A stretch of DNA of 37,729 nt from an uncultured Sphingomonadales bacterium (GTDB taxonomy: Bacteria; Pseudomonadota; Alphaproteobacteria; Sphingomonadales; Sphingomonadaceae). Shown here piece after piece: positions 1 to 7,312 of this stretch (the stretch's first letter is position 1; every line of letters begins with the position of its first letter). The DNA lies in contig CALMZE010000216.1 of the NCBI GenBank assembly GCA_937870585.1, forward strand, positions 1 through 37,729. The letters are read 5' to 3'. The notes beneath the pieces were generated by a model. That model ran no database searches and was not told the origin of the DNA. It saw nothing but the letters and a program-made list of their open reading frames with translations. The translations under genes were made by a program, and so were the position numbers.

Positions 1-43
1 AAACGGCGGGGCTGCGGGTCTGACCCGAAGCCTTTTGCGTTGA

Positions 44-1759
44 TCAGGCCGCCTGCGCGGCGCGCACCAGCCGACCGGGCCGCGCGCCGGTCGATTCGTC
101 GAATCGCCGGATGATGACGCCTGTTACGATAGTCGCATCATAGCCGCTGGCTTTCTGGTCCAGCCGTCGTCCGCCCGCAGGCAGGTCGCGCGTGATGATT
201 GGGGTGTGAAGATCCAGCCGGTCCATGTCGATCACGTTTATGTCGGCCTTGGCGCCCAATTTGAGCACGCCGCGATCATGGAGGCCGACCGCGCGCGCGG
301 CCTTCTGGCCGAGCATATGGATCGCTTCGGCCAACTCCAGCCCCCCATCGCGCTGATTCTTGACAAAGTGCGTCAGCAGGAAGGTGGAATAGCTGGCATC
401 GCAGATCGCGCCATAATGCGCGCCGCCATCGCCCAGTCCGGGCACGCAGTTCGGGTCTTTGAGCATGGTGCGCGCGGCATCCAGACTGCCATTTTCGAAA
501 TTGCCAAGCGAGGCGAGGATCAGTCCTTCGCCGTTGGTTTCAAGGAAACGGTCATAGGCGATTTCCTGCGGTGTGCAGCCGCGCGCGGCGGCAAGGGCGG
601 CAAAGCTGCGGTCGAGCGAGGGGGCATAGTCGGGCGGATTGTCGAGCGCGAACATCCAGGCCCAGTTGCGACCCAGCATGGCGAGCGGATGCCCTTCCTC
701 AGGCTCTTCGGTGAGCAAGGCCTGGCGGAGCTCCGGATCGCGCATCGCGGCGACCTGTTCGGGCACGGAGAGATGCACGACCTTCTCCCAACTGGGGCAG
801 AGGATGAAGGGGTGAATGGAGAGGTCCAGTCCCTGAATGATGCCGATGGGGCGCGGCATCACCTGTGCCATCACCTGTGTTCCCGCCGCGTTTGTGCGCT
901 TCATCATGTCGAGCACCGCCATCCAGCGCGGCGGCCCATCATTGGCGGAAGCAAGTGTGAAGGTGACGGGGCGACCCGTCGCTTCCACCACCTCTTCAAT
1001 CACCGGATATTCCTTGTCCCAACCCTGAAACGCATCCAGCACAACCTGAAACGTGCCTGATCCGGCATCAGTCAGGCCCGCGCAAATCTGCTTCAATTCG
1101 CTCACCCCGGCTTCGAATGTGGGGATGTTCGATCCATCCGACGCGCGGTGGATGGAGAGGCGGGAGGTTGCAAAGCCGAGCGCTCCGGCCTCCACAGCCT
1201 CGCGCGCCATTGCCCGCATCCGCGCGAGATCATCGTCATTGGCAGGCTCGCGCTTGGCCCCGCGTTCGCCCATGGCATAAACGCGCAAGGGTGAGTGGGG
1301 GAGGTAGGCCGCCACGTCGATGTCGCGCTTGCCCGCGTCGAGCACATCCAGATATTGCGGGAAGGTCTCCCAGTTCCAGGGCAGTCCTTCGGCCATGACG
1401 ACACCGGGAATGTCCTCCACGCCTTCCATCACCTTGATCAGCATCTCCCGGTCCGACGCGCGACAGGGCGCAAAGCCGACGCCGCAATTGCCGAGAATCG
1501 CCGTCGTCACGCCGTGCGAGGAGGAAGGGTTGAGCTCTTCAGACCAAACCGCTTGCCCGTCATAATGGGTGTGCACATCGACAAAGCCCGGCGTGACGAC
1601 GCGGCCCGTCGCATCAATCTCCTCACGGCCCTGGCCCGCCACTTCGCCCATTGCGGCAATGCGCCCATTCTTGATCGCCACATCTCCGGTGTAGAGCGGA
1701 TCGCCCGTGCCATCGGCAATCGTGCCGCCCCGGATCACCAGATCATAATCGCCAGACAT
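44..1759 (-). CDS. N-acyl-D-amino-acid deacylase family amidohydrolase
   Basis: A 571-residue metal-dependent amidohydrolase of the D-aminoacylase type, a family that hydrolyses N-acyl-D-amino acids or related amides. Residues 3-60 form the small beta domain (DLVIRGGTIADGTG). The barrel begins with TPGFVDVHTHYDG at about 57-68, giving the HxH metal ligands His63 and His65. NCGVGFAP at about 91-98 supplies the cysteine (Cys92) used as a metal ligand in D-aminoacylases, and GDGGAH lies in the C-terminal half with the catalytic-type Asp. The reading frame stays open upstream, but the ATG at 1759 is chosen because GGAGAG lies about 7 nt before it and the domain starts there. It is divergent from the oxidoreductase at 1860 and has no same-strand partner in view. 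The substrate cannot be predicted; family assignment is firm. Confidence 0.88.
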   Translation of the reverse strand: MSGDYDLVIRGGTIADGTGDPLYTGDVAIKNGRIAAMGEVAGQGREEIDATGRVVTPGFVDVHTHYDGQAVWSEELNPSSSHGVTTAILGNCGVGFAPCRASDREMLIKVMEGVEDIPGVVMAEGLPWNWETFPQYLDVLDAGKRDIDVAAYLPHSPLRVYAMGERGAKREPANDDDLARMRAMAREAVEAGALGFATSRLSIHRASDGSNIPTFEAGVSELKQICAGLTDAGSGTFQVVLDAFQGWDKEYPVIEEVVEATGRPVTFTLASANDGPPRWMAVLDMMKRTNAAGTQVMAQVMPRPIGIIQGLDLSIHPFILCPSWEKVVHLSVPEQVAAMRDPELRQALLTEEPEEGHPLAMLGRNWAWMFALDNPPDYAPSLDRSFAALAAARGCTPQEIAYDRFLETNGEGLILASLGNFENGSLDAARTMLKDPNCVPGLGDGGAHYGAICDASYSTFLLTHFVKNQRDGGLELAEAIHMLGQKAARAVGLHDRGVLKLGAKADINVIDMDRLDLHTPIITRDLPAGGRRLDQKASGYDATIVTGVIIRRFDESTGARPGRLVRAAQAA

Positions 1760-1790
1760 GTGTCTCTCCATTCGTCTCGTCACGCTTTGC

Positions 1791-1844
1791 ACTTGAATGT
1801 CGGGCCGGGATGACGGCAGGTCAAGTCTGAACCGAATCAAGACT
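1791..1844. promoter_or_regulatory. Repeats in the amidohydrolase/oxidoreductase divergent promoter region
   Basis: The 100 bp between the two divergent genes contains ACTTGA (1791-1796) facing TCAAGT (1821-1826), and a second copy-like unit TCAAGACT (1837-1844) lying 16 bp after TCAAGTCT (1821-1828). The spacing resembles paired operator half-sites for a regulator shared by both genes, but no regulator is adjacent. This is a sequence observation with no known motif match. Confidence 0.3.
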
Positions 1845-1859
1845 GTGAGAGGACATTCC

Positions 1860-2867
1860 ATGAAAGCCATCCAGATCCACCACCCCGCCGGGCTCGACAA
1901 TCTGAAACTGGGTGACGTGCCGGACGCCGCTGCGCCCGGCCCCGGAGAGATCAAGGTGCGGCTGCGCGCGTCGTCGCTCAACTTCCATGACTATGCGGTG
2001 GTGACGGGCATGATCCCTTCGCCGGAATTCCGCATCCCCATGTCTGACGGTGCGGGAGAGGTTGTTGCGGTTGGCGCAGGCGTCACCGAATTTCAGGTGG
2101 GCGATGCGGTTGTCACCACTTTCTTCCCCGAATGGCTGAATGGTCGCCCGCCCGAAGGCGGCTTCACCCGCGTGCCCGGCGACGGGATTGATGGCTATGC
2201 CTGCGAATATGTGACGGCGGCTGCGACCTCGTTCACACCGCAGCCCCGGGGGTACAGCCATGCCGAAGCGGCCACGCTGACCTGTGCCGGGTTGACCGCA
2301 TGGCGCGCGCTGGCGGTGGAAGGCGGCATGAAGGCTGGCGATACCGTTCTGGTTCAAGGCACAGGCGGCGTATCCATCTTCGCGCTGCAATTTGCCAAAA
2401 TGGCCGGCGCGACGGTGATCGCCACCTCTTCGTCGGACGAGAAGCTGGAGCGATTGAAGGCGATGGGAGCGGATCATGTCATCAATTACAAAACGACTCC
2501 CGCCTGGGGACCGAAAGCGCTGGAACTGACCCGCGGGCAGGGTGTGGACCATGTTGTTGAAGTCGGCGGGCCGGGCACGCTTGATCAATCCATGATGGCC
2601 AGTCGTATGGGTGGGCATGTTTCGCTCATCGGCGTGTTGACCGGGGTGCAGGGGCCGGTGACGACCGCGTTGCTGATGAACCGCCAGATCAAGGTAAAGG
2701 GCATTGTGGTGGGCAATCGCGAGCATCAGCTGGATATGATCGCTGCCATCAACGCGACAGGCATGAAGCCGGTGCTGGATCAGCATTTCCCGCTTGCCGA
2801 GCTGGGTGCCGCATTCCGCCATCAGGAATCGGGCCGCCACTTCGGCAAGATTGTTGTGGATATTTGA
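1860..2867 (+). CDS. MDR-family NAD(P)-dependent oxidoreductase (quinone reductase / alcohol dehydrogenase-like)
   Basis: A 335-residue medium-chain dehydrogenase/reductase. The N-terminal GroES-like domain (about 1-125) contains SDGAGEVVAVGAGV. The Rossmann domain carries the glycine-rich TGGVSIFALQFAKMAGA stretch near residue 150, followed by an adenosine-binding segment ATSSSDEKL. No cluster of structural-zinc cysteines is visible, so a zinc-free quinone oxidoreductase or enoyl reductase is as likely as an alcohol dehydrogenase. The ATG at 1860 is preceded by GAGAGGA at a normal distance; an in-frame upstream extension of 21 codons lacks family similarity. A hairpin followed by a T run lies 32 nt after the stop. 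Confidence 0.88.
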   Translation: MKAIQIHHPAGLDNLKLGDVPDAAAPGPGEIKVRLRASSLNFHDYAVVTGMIPSPEFRIPMSDGAGEVVAVGAGVTEFQVGDAVVTTFFPEWLNGRPPEGGFTRVPGDGIDGYACEYVTAAATSFTPQPRGYSHAEAATLTCAGLTAWRALAVEGGMKAGDTVLVQGTGGVSIFALQFAKMAGATVIATSSSDEKLERLKAMGADHVINYKTTPAWGPKALELTRGQGVDHVVEVGGPGTLDQSMMASRMGGHVSLIGVLTGVQGPVTTALLMNRQIKVKGIVVGNREHQLDMIAAINATGMKPVLDQHFPLAELGAAFRHQESGRHFGKIVVDI

Positions 2868-2899
2868 AAAAGCTGTAGGGAGCCGCCTGCGATGACTTG

Positions 2900-2917
2900 A
2901 AGCGCGGACGCGCTTTT
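2900..2917 (+). terminator. Probable intrinsic terminator after the MDR oxidoreductase gene
   Basis: Perfect inverted repeat AAGCGCG / CGCGCTT separated by 2 nt and running into TTTT, 32 nt downstream of the oxidoreductase stop codon. The stem is GC-rich and the T tract short (4 T), so termination may be partial. Confidence 0.5.
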
Positions 2918-2965
2918 GTCACAATTCGGGACAGTTTTTTGAATCGCGGGTGAAAGGGGGTCGGT

Positions 2966-3457
2966 GTGACAGGACGTTGGGCAGCGGCTTGCTGGTCGAT
3001 TGTGGCCGCCTTCACTCTTTTTGCCACGCCCGCCATGGCGCAGCGCAAGCCGCCTTATTGGGCGTCCGTTGCGGCGCAGGCAAATGAAGCGCGGATGCGG
3101 ACCGGACCGGGCAAGCAATTTCCGACCAGCTGGATTTTCCAGCGTCCGCGTCTGCCGTTGCGCGTGATTGGCGTGTATCGAGAATGGCGCAAGGTGGAGG
3201 ATCCCGGCAAAACGCAGGGCTGGATTCTCTCGCGCCTGCTGAGCCCGCAGCGGACGGGGCTGATCATCAACGGCATTGCTGCCATGCACGCCTCGCCCGA
3301 TGCCAATGCCAAGATCGTGTTCCGCGCCGCGCCCGGTGTGGTTGGTAAGCTGAGCGAGTGCGCGCGCGGCTGGTGTCTGTTCGATGTGAATGGCCAGATG
3401 GGCTATGTTGAAACCAGCTCGATCTGGGGCGTTGACGTTGAGGAAACGCGGCGCTGA
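2966..3457 (+). CDS. Exported bacterial SH3-domain protein
   Basis: A 163-residue protein with a Sec signal peptide at residues 1-26 (hydrophobic core to ATPAMAQ), so it acts outside the cytoplasm. The mature part contains two bacterial SH3-like repeats: the first around NEARMRTGPGKQFPTSW to WRKVED and GWILSRLL, the second from the ASPDANAKIVFRAAPGVVG region to MGYVETSSIWGVD. Such domains usually bind cell-wall peptides or other proteins; no enzymatic residues are seen. The start is GTG at 2966 with a strong AAAGGGGG ribosome-binding site about 5 nt upstream. The stop overlaps the start of the prepilin peptidase gene, which suggests translational coupling. Confidence 0.85.
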   Translation: MTGRWAAACWSIVAAFTLFATPAMAQRKPPYWASVAAQANEARMRTGPGKQFPTSWIFQRPRLPLRVIGVYREWRKVEDPGKTQGWILSRLLSPQRTGLIINGIAAMHASPDANAKIVFRAAPGVVGKLSECARGWCLFDVNGQMGYVETSSIWGVDVEETRR

Positions 3458-4194
3458 CGCTCTGGTTTGCGCTGGCCGGAGGGATCGCGGGCGCGATAGC
3501 AGGCAGTTTCATTGCAACGGTCACACAGCGCACGCGTGAGGGCCGCTCGATCGGCGGGCGCTCTTGCTGTGATGGCTGCGGGCGCACCTTGTCCCCGCTC
3601 GAACTGGTGCCGCTCATCAGCTGGATCATGCTGCGGGGCCGTTGCCGCACTTGCGGTGCTGGCATTGGCCTGCGTCAGCCGCTGGTGGAACTGGCCGCCG
3701 CAGTATGGGGTGCGCTTACGCTCGGCCTTTCTCCGGGCGTGGCCGGCATCGCGGGCGCACTTTTTGGATGGCAAATGCTGGCGCTTTCGCTCTTCGATCT
3801 GGAGATGTTGCGCCTGCCGCATCGTCTGTCAGCGCTGTTGGCATTAACGGGGCTGGCCAGTGGGGTCTTCGAGGCAGCGCCTGCCATGACTGATCGAATC
3901 TGGGGCGGCGTGGCGGGCTTTGCCGCACTGGCGCTGATCGGCTGGGCGTACCAGCGCGCGCGCGGCCGCGCCGGACTGGGCGGAGGCGATGCGCCGCTCT
4001 TGGGCGGAATTGGGTGCTGGCTTGGCTGGCAGGCCCTGCCCTTGTGCCTGCTGGTCGCTAGTGTGAGCGGTCTTGTTTTGACACTGGGTTTGCGAATGGC
4101 CGGGCATAACATAGGCGCACGCACAAAATTGCCATTCGGCCCATTTCTCTCTGCCGGGGCACTCAGCCTGTGGCTGGTGGCGCATCAGGGTTAA
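3454..4194 (+). CDS. Prepilin peptidase (type IV leader peptidase, A24 family), probable CTG start
   Basis: An inner-membrane aspartyl protease that cleaves (and in the family often N-methylates) type IV prepilins or type II secretion pseudopilins. Read from CTG at 3454 it is 246 residues: the family signature GSFIATVTQR (17-26), a zinc-binding pair CDGC (39-42) and CRTC (64-67), a first catalytic-type Asp115 in LFDLEMLRLP, and a second, Asp179, in LGGGDAPLL, with about six membrane helices. The only ATG, GTG or TTG in frame before the core is TTG at 3589, which would delete the first cysteine pair and the GSF motif. CTG at 3454 has GAGG about 10 nt upstream and overlaps the previous stop (CTGA). 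No pilin or secretion gene is in the window, so the substrate is unknown. Confidence 0.82.
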   Translation: MTLWFALAGGIAGAIAGSFIATVTQRTREGRSIGGRSCCDGCGRTLSPLELVPLISWIMLRGRCRTCGAGIGLRQPLVELAAAVWGALTLGLSPGVAGIAGALFGWQMLALSLFDLEMLRLPHRLSALLALTGLASGVFEAAPAMTDRIWGGVAGFAALALIGWAYQRARGRAGLGGGDAPLLGGIGCWLGWQALPLCLLVASVSGLVLTLGLRMAGHNIGARTKLPFGPFLSAGALSLWLVAHQG

Positions 4195-4297
4195 CTGCCG
4201 GGCTTTGTCCAAAACTGCATCGAATATGGTTTGATTTCGCGAATCATTCGTGACTAACTCGTTCTTGACCATATCGTCGCTCAGGGCCGCCACCTTC

Positions 4298-5455
4298 ATG
4301 GAATTGACCGTTTACCTCTACGCCGCGTTGTTCTTCTCGATGACGGCCTATGCGCTTTACTGGTATGCCATGCGCAAAAAGCTGGTGCGCCCCAACCGCT
4401 TTTCATGGCTGATCTGGGGCACGGTGATGGCGGTGGAGGCGCTCACTTATCAGGCCGTCAATGAAGGTCTGATCCAGAATCTGATTTTCCTCATGTCTGC
4501 TGCCAGCTGCCTGTTCATCACCCTGGCGATCTGGCGAGATGGGGCCTGGGCCAAGCCAAGTCGCGTGGAAATGCTGTCCATGGCCATTGCGCTGGTTGGC
4601 CTTGTGCTCTGGATCGTGTTCCAGGCAGAACGCTGGGCGCACATGCTGCTGGTGGTGGCGGTTCCCATCAGCTTCATCCCGACATGGTTGAGTGCGCGCG
4701 AAGATTATCGCCGCGAAGCGAGCCCGGCCTGGGCGCTCTGGACCCTGGGCGATTTCGCGACGCTGATGCTAATCGTGCGGGCAGGCGTGAAAGACCCGCT
4801 GGAATTGCCATACATCATCGTCGAACTGGTGTGCCACGCCTCGGTCTGGCTGCTGGTCGGATGGCGCTCGATCAATGTCAGCTCGGCCTGGGATGATCAT
4901 GAAGTCAGGGCCGATCCGCGCTTTCTGTGCGGGCATAGCGTTGATGATTTCCTGATCGAGCATAATGGCAAAGGGCAGGCGGTTTCGGCCAATCGCGATT
5001 TTGCAAAGGGTACCGCGCTGATGGAGTTCACCGGGCCGCGCTATCACCGTTCTGAAATTCTGGCGCACAGGCAGGGCGTGGAAGATCGGTTCCTCCAGAT
5101 CGATCAGGATCGCTATCTGGGGCCTTCGGGCAATATAGATGATCTGGTGAATCATAGTTGCAGCCCCAATGGCGGACTGCGCTTTGAAGATGATGGCCGC
5201 ATCCTGCTGGTCGCGCTTGCTGATATCGCCAAGGGCGAGGAAATCAGCTGGGATTATTCCACCACATCGTCATCGGGGCGGTTTTCGATGCGGTGCATGT
5301 GCGGCAGCGCGGACTGCCGCGACGTCATTGGCGACTTTGAATTTCTCGATGAGCGGTTGCAGCAGGCGTATCGGGATAAGGGGCTGGTTCCGCCCTATCT
5401 CCGTCTGGCTTCGCCGCGCAAATCACAGACGGATTCAGCGCCGCTGGCAGCGTGA
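4298..5455 (+). CDS. Seven-helix membrane protein fused to a SET-domain methyltransferase
   Basis: From ATG 4298 this is a 385-residue two-part protein. Residues 1-190 form about seven predicted transmembrane helices (roughly 2-25, 34-54, 58-79, 90-109, 113-131, 143-162, 170-189); RPNRFSWLIWG (31-41) is loosely reminiscent of PQ-loop-type transporters. Residues about 216-340 are a SET domain: NHSCSPN (285-291) is the knot and S-adenosylmethionine-binding motif, EEISWDYS (314-321) holds the catalytic tyrosine, and CMCGSADC (333-340) matches the post-SET zinc cysteines CxCx4C. SET enzymes methylate protein lysines; the target here is unknown. A GTG at 4250 would add 16 residues; neither start has a clear ribosome-binding site. 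The 3' end overlaps the convergent kinase gene by 131 bp. Confidence 0.82.
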   Translation: MELTVYLYAALFFSMTAYALYWYAMRKKLVRPNRFSWLIWGTVMAVEALTYQAVNEGLIQNLIFLMSAASCLFITLAIWRDGAWAKPSRVEMLSMAIALVGLVLWIVFQAERWAHMLLVVAVPISFIPTWLSAREDYRREASPAWALWTLGDFATLMLIVRAGVKDPLELPYIIVELVCHASVWLLVGWRSINVSSAWDDHEVRADPRFLCGHSVDDFLIEHNGKGQAVSANRDFAKGTALMEFTGPRYHRSEILAHRQGVEDRFLQIDQDRYLGPSGNIDDLVNHSCSPNGGLRFEDDGRILLVALADIAKGEEISWDYSTTSSSGRFSMRCMCGSADCRDVIGDFEFLDERLQQAYRDKGLVPPYLRLASPRKSQTDSAPLAA

Positions 5456-7310
5456 TGATCGCCGTTGCGCCGAGCCCCGGGCCGTCGCTGCTGAGCTGAA
5501 GCTCGCCATCCATCATCTTGATCGCATGGGCGCACCAGTGCAGACCCAGACCGCCTGACTTGTTCTTGCGCGTTGAATAGCCTTGTTCGAACAGCTTCTT
5601 TCCGGTTGCAGGATCAAAGCCCTCACCATTGTCGCGCACCAGAATCTGCACCTGTGGGCCGTGCAGCGAATCCGTTTCCATGAAGGTCACTTCCACCAGT
5701 CCAGCCTTGCGTTTGGCAGACTGAATCGACTCCACGGCGTTGCCAAACAGATTGCCGATCACCTGAGACAGGAGCACGCGGTTGGCTTCGACATGCGGCG
5801 CTTCGTCCGCCACGTTGAACCGGATATTGCCAATGGAGGAATAGCGGGCGAGCGCGGCATTATGTTCGATCACGGCATGGGGATCGCAGCTTTGCGTTTC
5901 CACCTTTTCATGCGCGGCGGCTTGCTGATCGCCAATCAGTTCGATCACGCGGTTGAGGTGAGTGCGCGCTGCTTCGAGTTCCTGCTCCAGATGGTTGCCG
6001 GACCTGAAGTGAGACAGAAGCGTTGCGCCGACAAAGTCGAGCAGCTTGCGGCGGCGCTCAGGCGGACAGTCTTCATTGCGCAATTCGGAAAGCGCGCGTT
6101 CGGCATCGGATTGCGCCACGGGAGGGCGATTGGCGCTGGCCTGCCCCAGAATGATGTTGAGCGGGTTCAGGCCGTTGCGAACATTGTGCATCAGCCCCAC
6201 GGCCGATTCGGTGCGGCCAAGGCGGAAGGACTGGATTTCAAGCTGCTCACGCAGATTCTTGAGCTGAGCCAGCATCGAATTGAGGCTGAGCATCAACGAA
6301 CCGATTTCGTCGCTGCGGGCGGGCAGGGTCAGCGGTTCCGGATTGCCCGAAAGCGTGATGCCCTGCATGTGATGCTCAACGCGCTTGAGCGGCTTGATGG
6401 CAAGCGCACGGATCATGCGGCCCAGCACGAGCAGTGCTGCCAGAAGAACCATGGTCGCCGCACCCAGCGCCACCAGCAATGTGTGTTTCCCCATGGCAGT
6501 TAGAGTGCGCGGCACGCCAAATTGCGCATGGGCGACTGGCTTTCCATCAAACCCCGTAACTGGAATTGAGACGTGCAGCACCCCGGAATCAGCGGGATCA
6601 GACCCAACCAGATCGGTTGCGCCACCCTGCACAAGCCGCGCCTGAAGGCTCAGCAATTCGCTCAACTGTGTGGAATCGAGTACGCGCGCCATCACCACAA
6701 AGCCCGATGGTGTGCCTGATCCATCGGTGCGGATGACTTGCGCCGTGCTGATGGCGACCAGTTGATCGCCAACCCAGGCATAAAAACGCAAGGATGGCTC
6801 GGCCTTGGCGCGTGAAAGAATGGCGGGGGAGGCCAGCAGCGTGTCAAAATGTCGGCCCATCGTCTGCACGATGATCTGCTTGTCCAGATCGACCCAACGT
6901 GAAAAAATGATCTTCCCGTCAAAGCGGACATAGGCCATGCCCGAAACGTCGAGATTGGTGAGGGCCAACAGCGAGAAGGTATCAGCCTCAAACCCGCGCG
7001 TCGGATTTTGCAGATAGTCGTAACTGTCATTCCACGCGCCATAATCGCGGACGGCGGTGGCGACGCGGTTGGAGAATTCATCAAGCGTGGCGTTGGTGCT
7101 ATCCACATGGCGCGCGATATTCTGCTGCTCCAGCGTCGTGAAATTGGGGACGATGACGCTCGACAGGGCAATGAACATCGCGGCCAGACCGACAAGCGCA
7201 ACCACGACTGTGCCGATGATCAATTTGGTATCAAGCGTCGCTGCGCGCAGCACTTGGCGCACTGCCTTGCCTGTCGAATGGCGCGTCAGGCGGAGGAGTG
7301 CGGACCCCAT
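5325..7310 (-). CDS. CHASE4-HAMP sensor histidine kinase with atypical H-box
   Basis: A 661-residue membrane sensor kinase. TM1 is at about 30-51; a periplasmic CHASE4-type domain follows (about 57-260, with LEQQNIARHVDSTN and VRDYGAWNDSYDYL); TM2 is at about 276-298, then HAMP (299-352). The phospho-acceptor region is LMHNVRNGLNPLN with His375, where the residue after His is Asn rather than the usual acidic one. The ATPase domain has the N box NLFGNAVESI (520-529), G1 VRDNGEGFD and G2 GGLGLHW (586-592). The ATG at 7310 is 2 nt after the stop of the response-regulator gene, so the pair is one operon and probably cognate. The last 43 residues are encoded opposite the SET gene; the tail after TLPAAL looks disordered. 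The ligand is unknown. Confidence 0.88.
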   Translation of the reverse strand: MGSALLRLTRHSTGKAVRQVLRAATLDTKLIIGTVVVALVGLAAMFIALSSVIVPNFTTLEQQNIARHVDSTNATLDEFSNRVATAVRDYGAWNDSYDYLQNPTRGFEADTFSLLALTNLDVSGMAYVRFDGKIIFSRWVDLDKQIIVQTMGRHFDTLLASPAILSRAKAEPSLRFYAWVGDQLVAISTAQVIRTDGSGTPSGFVVMARVLDSTQLSELLSLQARLVQGGATDLVGSDPADSGVLHVSIPVTGFDGKPVAHAQFGVPRTLTAMGKHTLLVALGAATMVLLAALLVLGRMIRALAIKPLKRVEHHMQGITLSGNPEPLTLPARSDEIGSLMLSLNSMLAQLKNLREQLEIQSFRLGRTESAVGLMHNVRNGLNPLNIILGQASANRPPVAQSDAERALSELRNEDCPPERRRKLLDFVGATLLSHFRSGNHLEQELEAARTHLNRVIELIGDQQAAAHEKVETQSCDPHAVIEHNAALARYSSIGNIRFNVADEAPHVEANRVLLSQVIGNLFGNAVESIQSAKRKAGLVEVTFMETDSLHGPQVQILVRDNGEGFDPATGKKLFEQGYSTRKNKSGGLGLHWCAHAIKMMDGELQLSSDGPGLGATAIITLPAALNPSVICAAKPDGDRAEPAPYPDTPAATAHREIQSRQ

Positions 7311-7312
7311 TC

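Noticed and set aside
15-27. CGGGT/ACCCG hairpin after the amidohydrolase stop as a terminator
   Set aside because: The stem is only 5 bp with a 3-nt loop and no T run on the minus strand; the window edge prevents judging more.
206-1060. A 284-codon plus-strand frame opposite the amidohydrolase
   Set aside because: It is the antisense image of a well-supported gene; its composition and lack of motifs match a shadow frame.
3589-3591. TTG as start of the prepilin peptidase
   Set aside because: It would remove the GSF motif and the first zinc cysteine pair, which are encoded in the same frame directly upstream.
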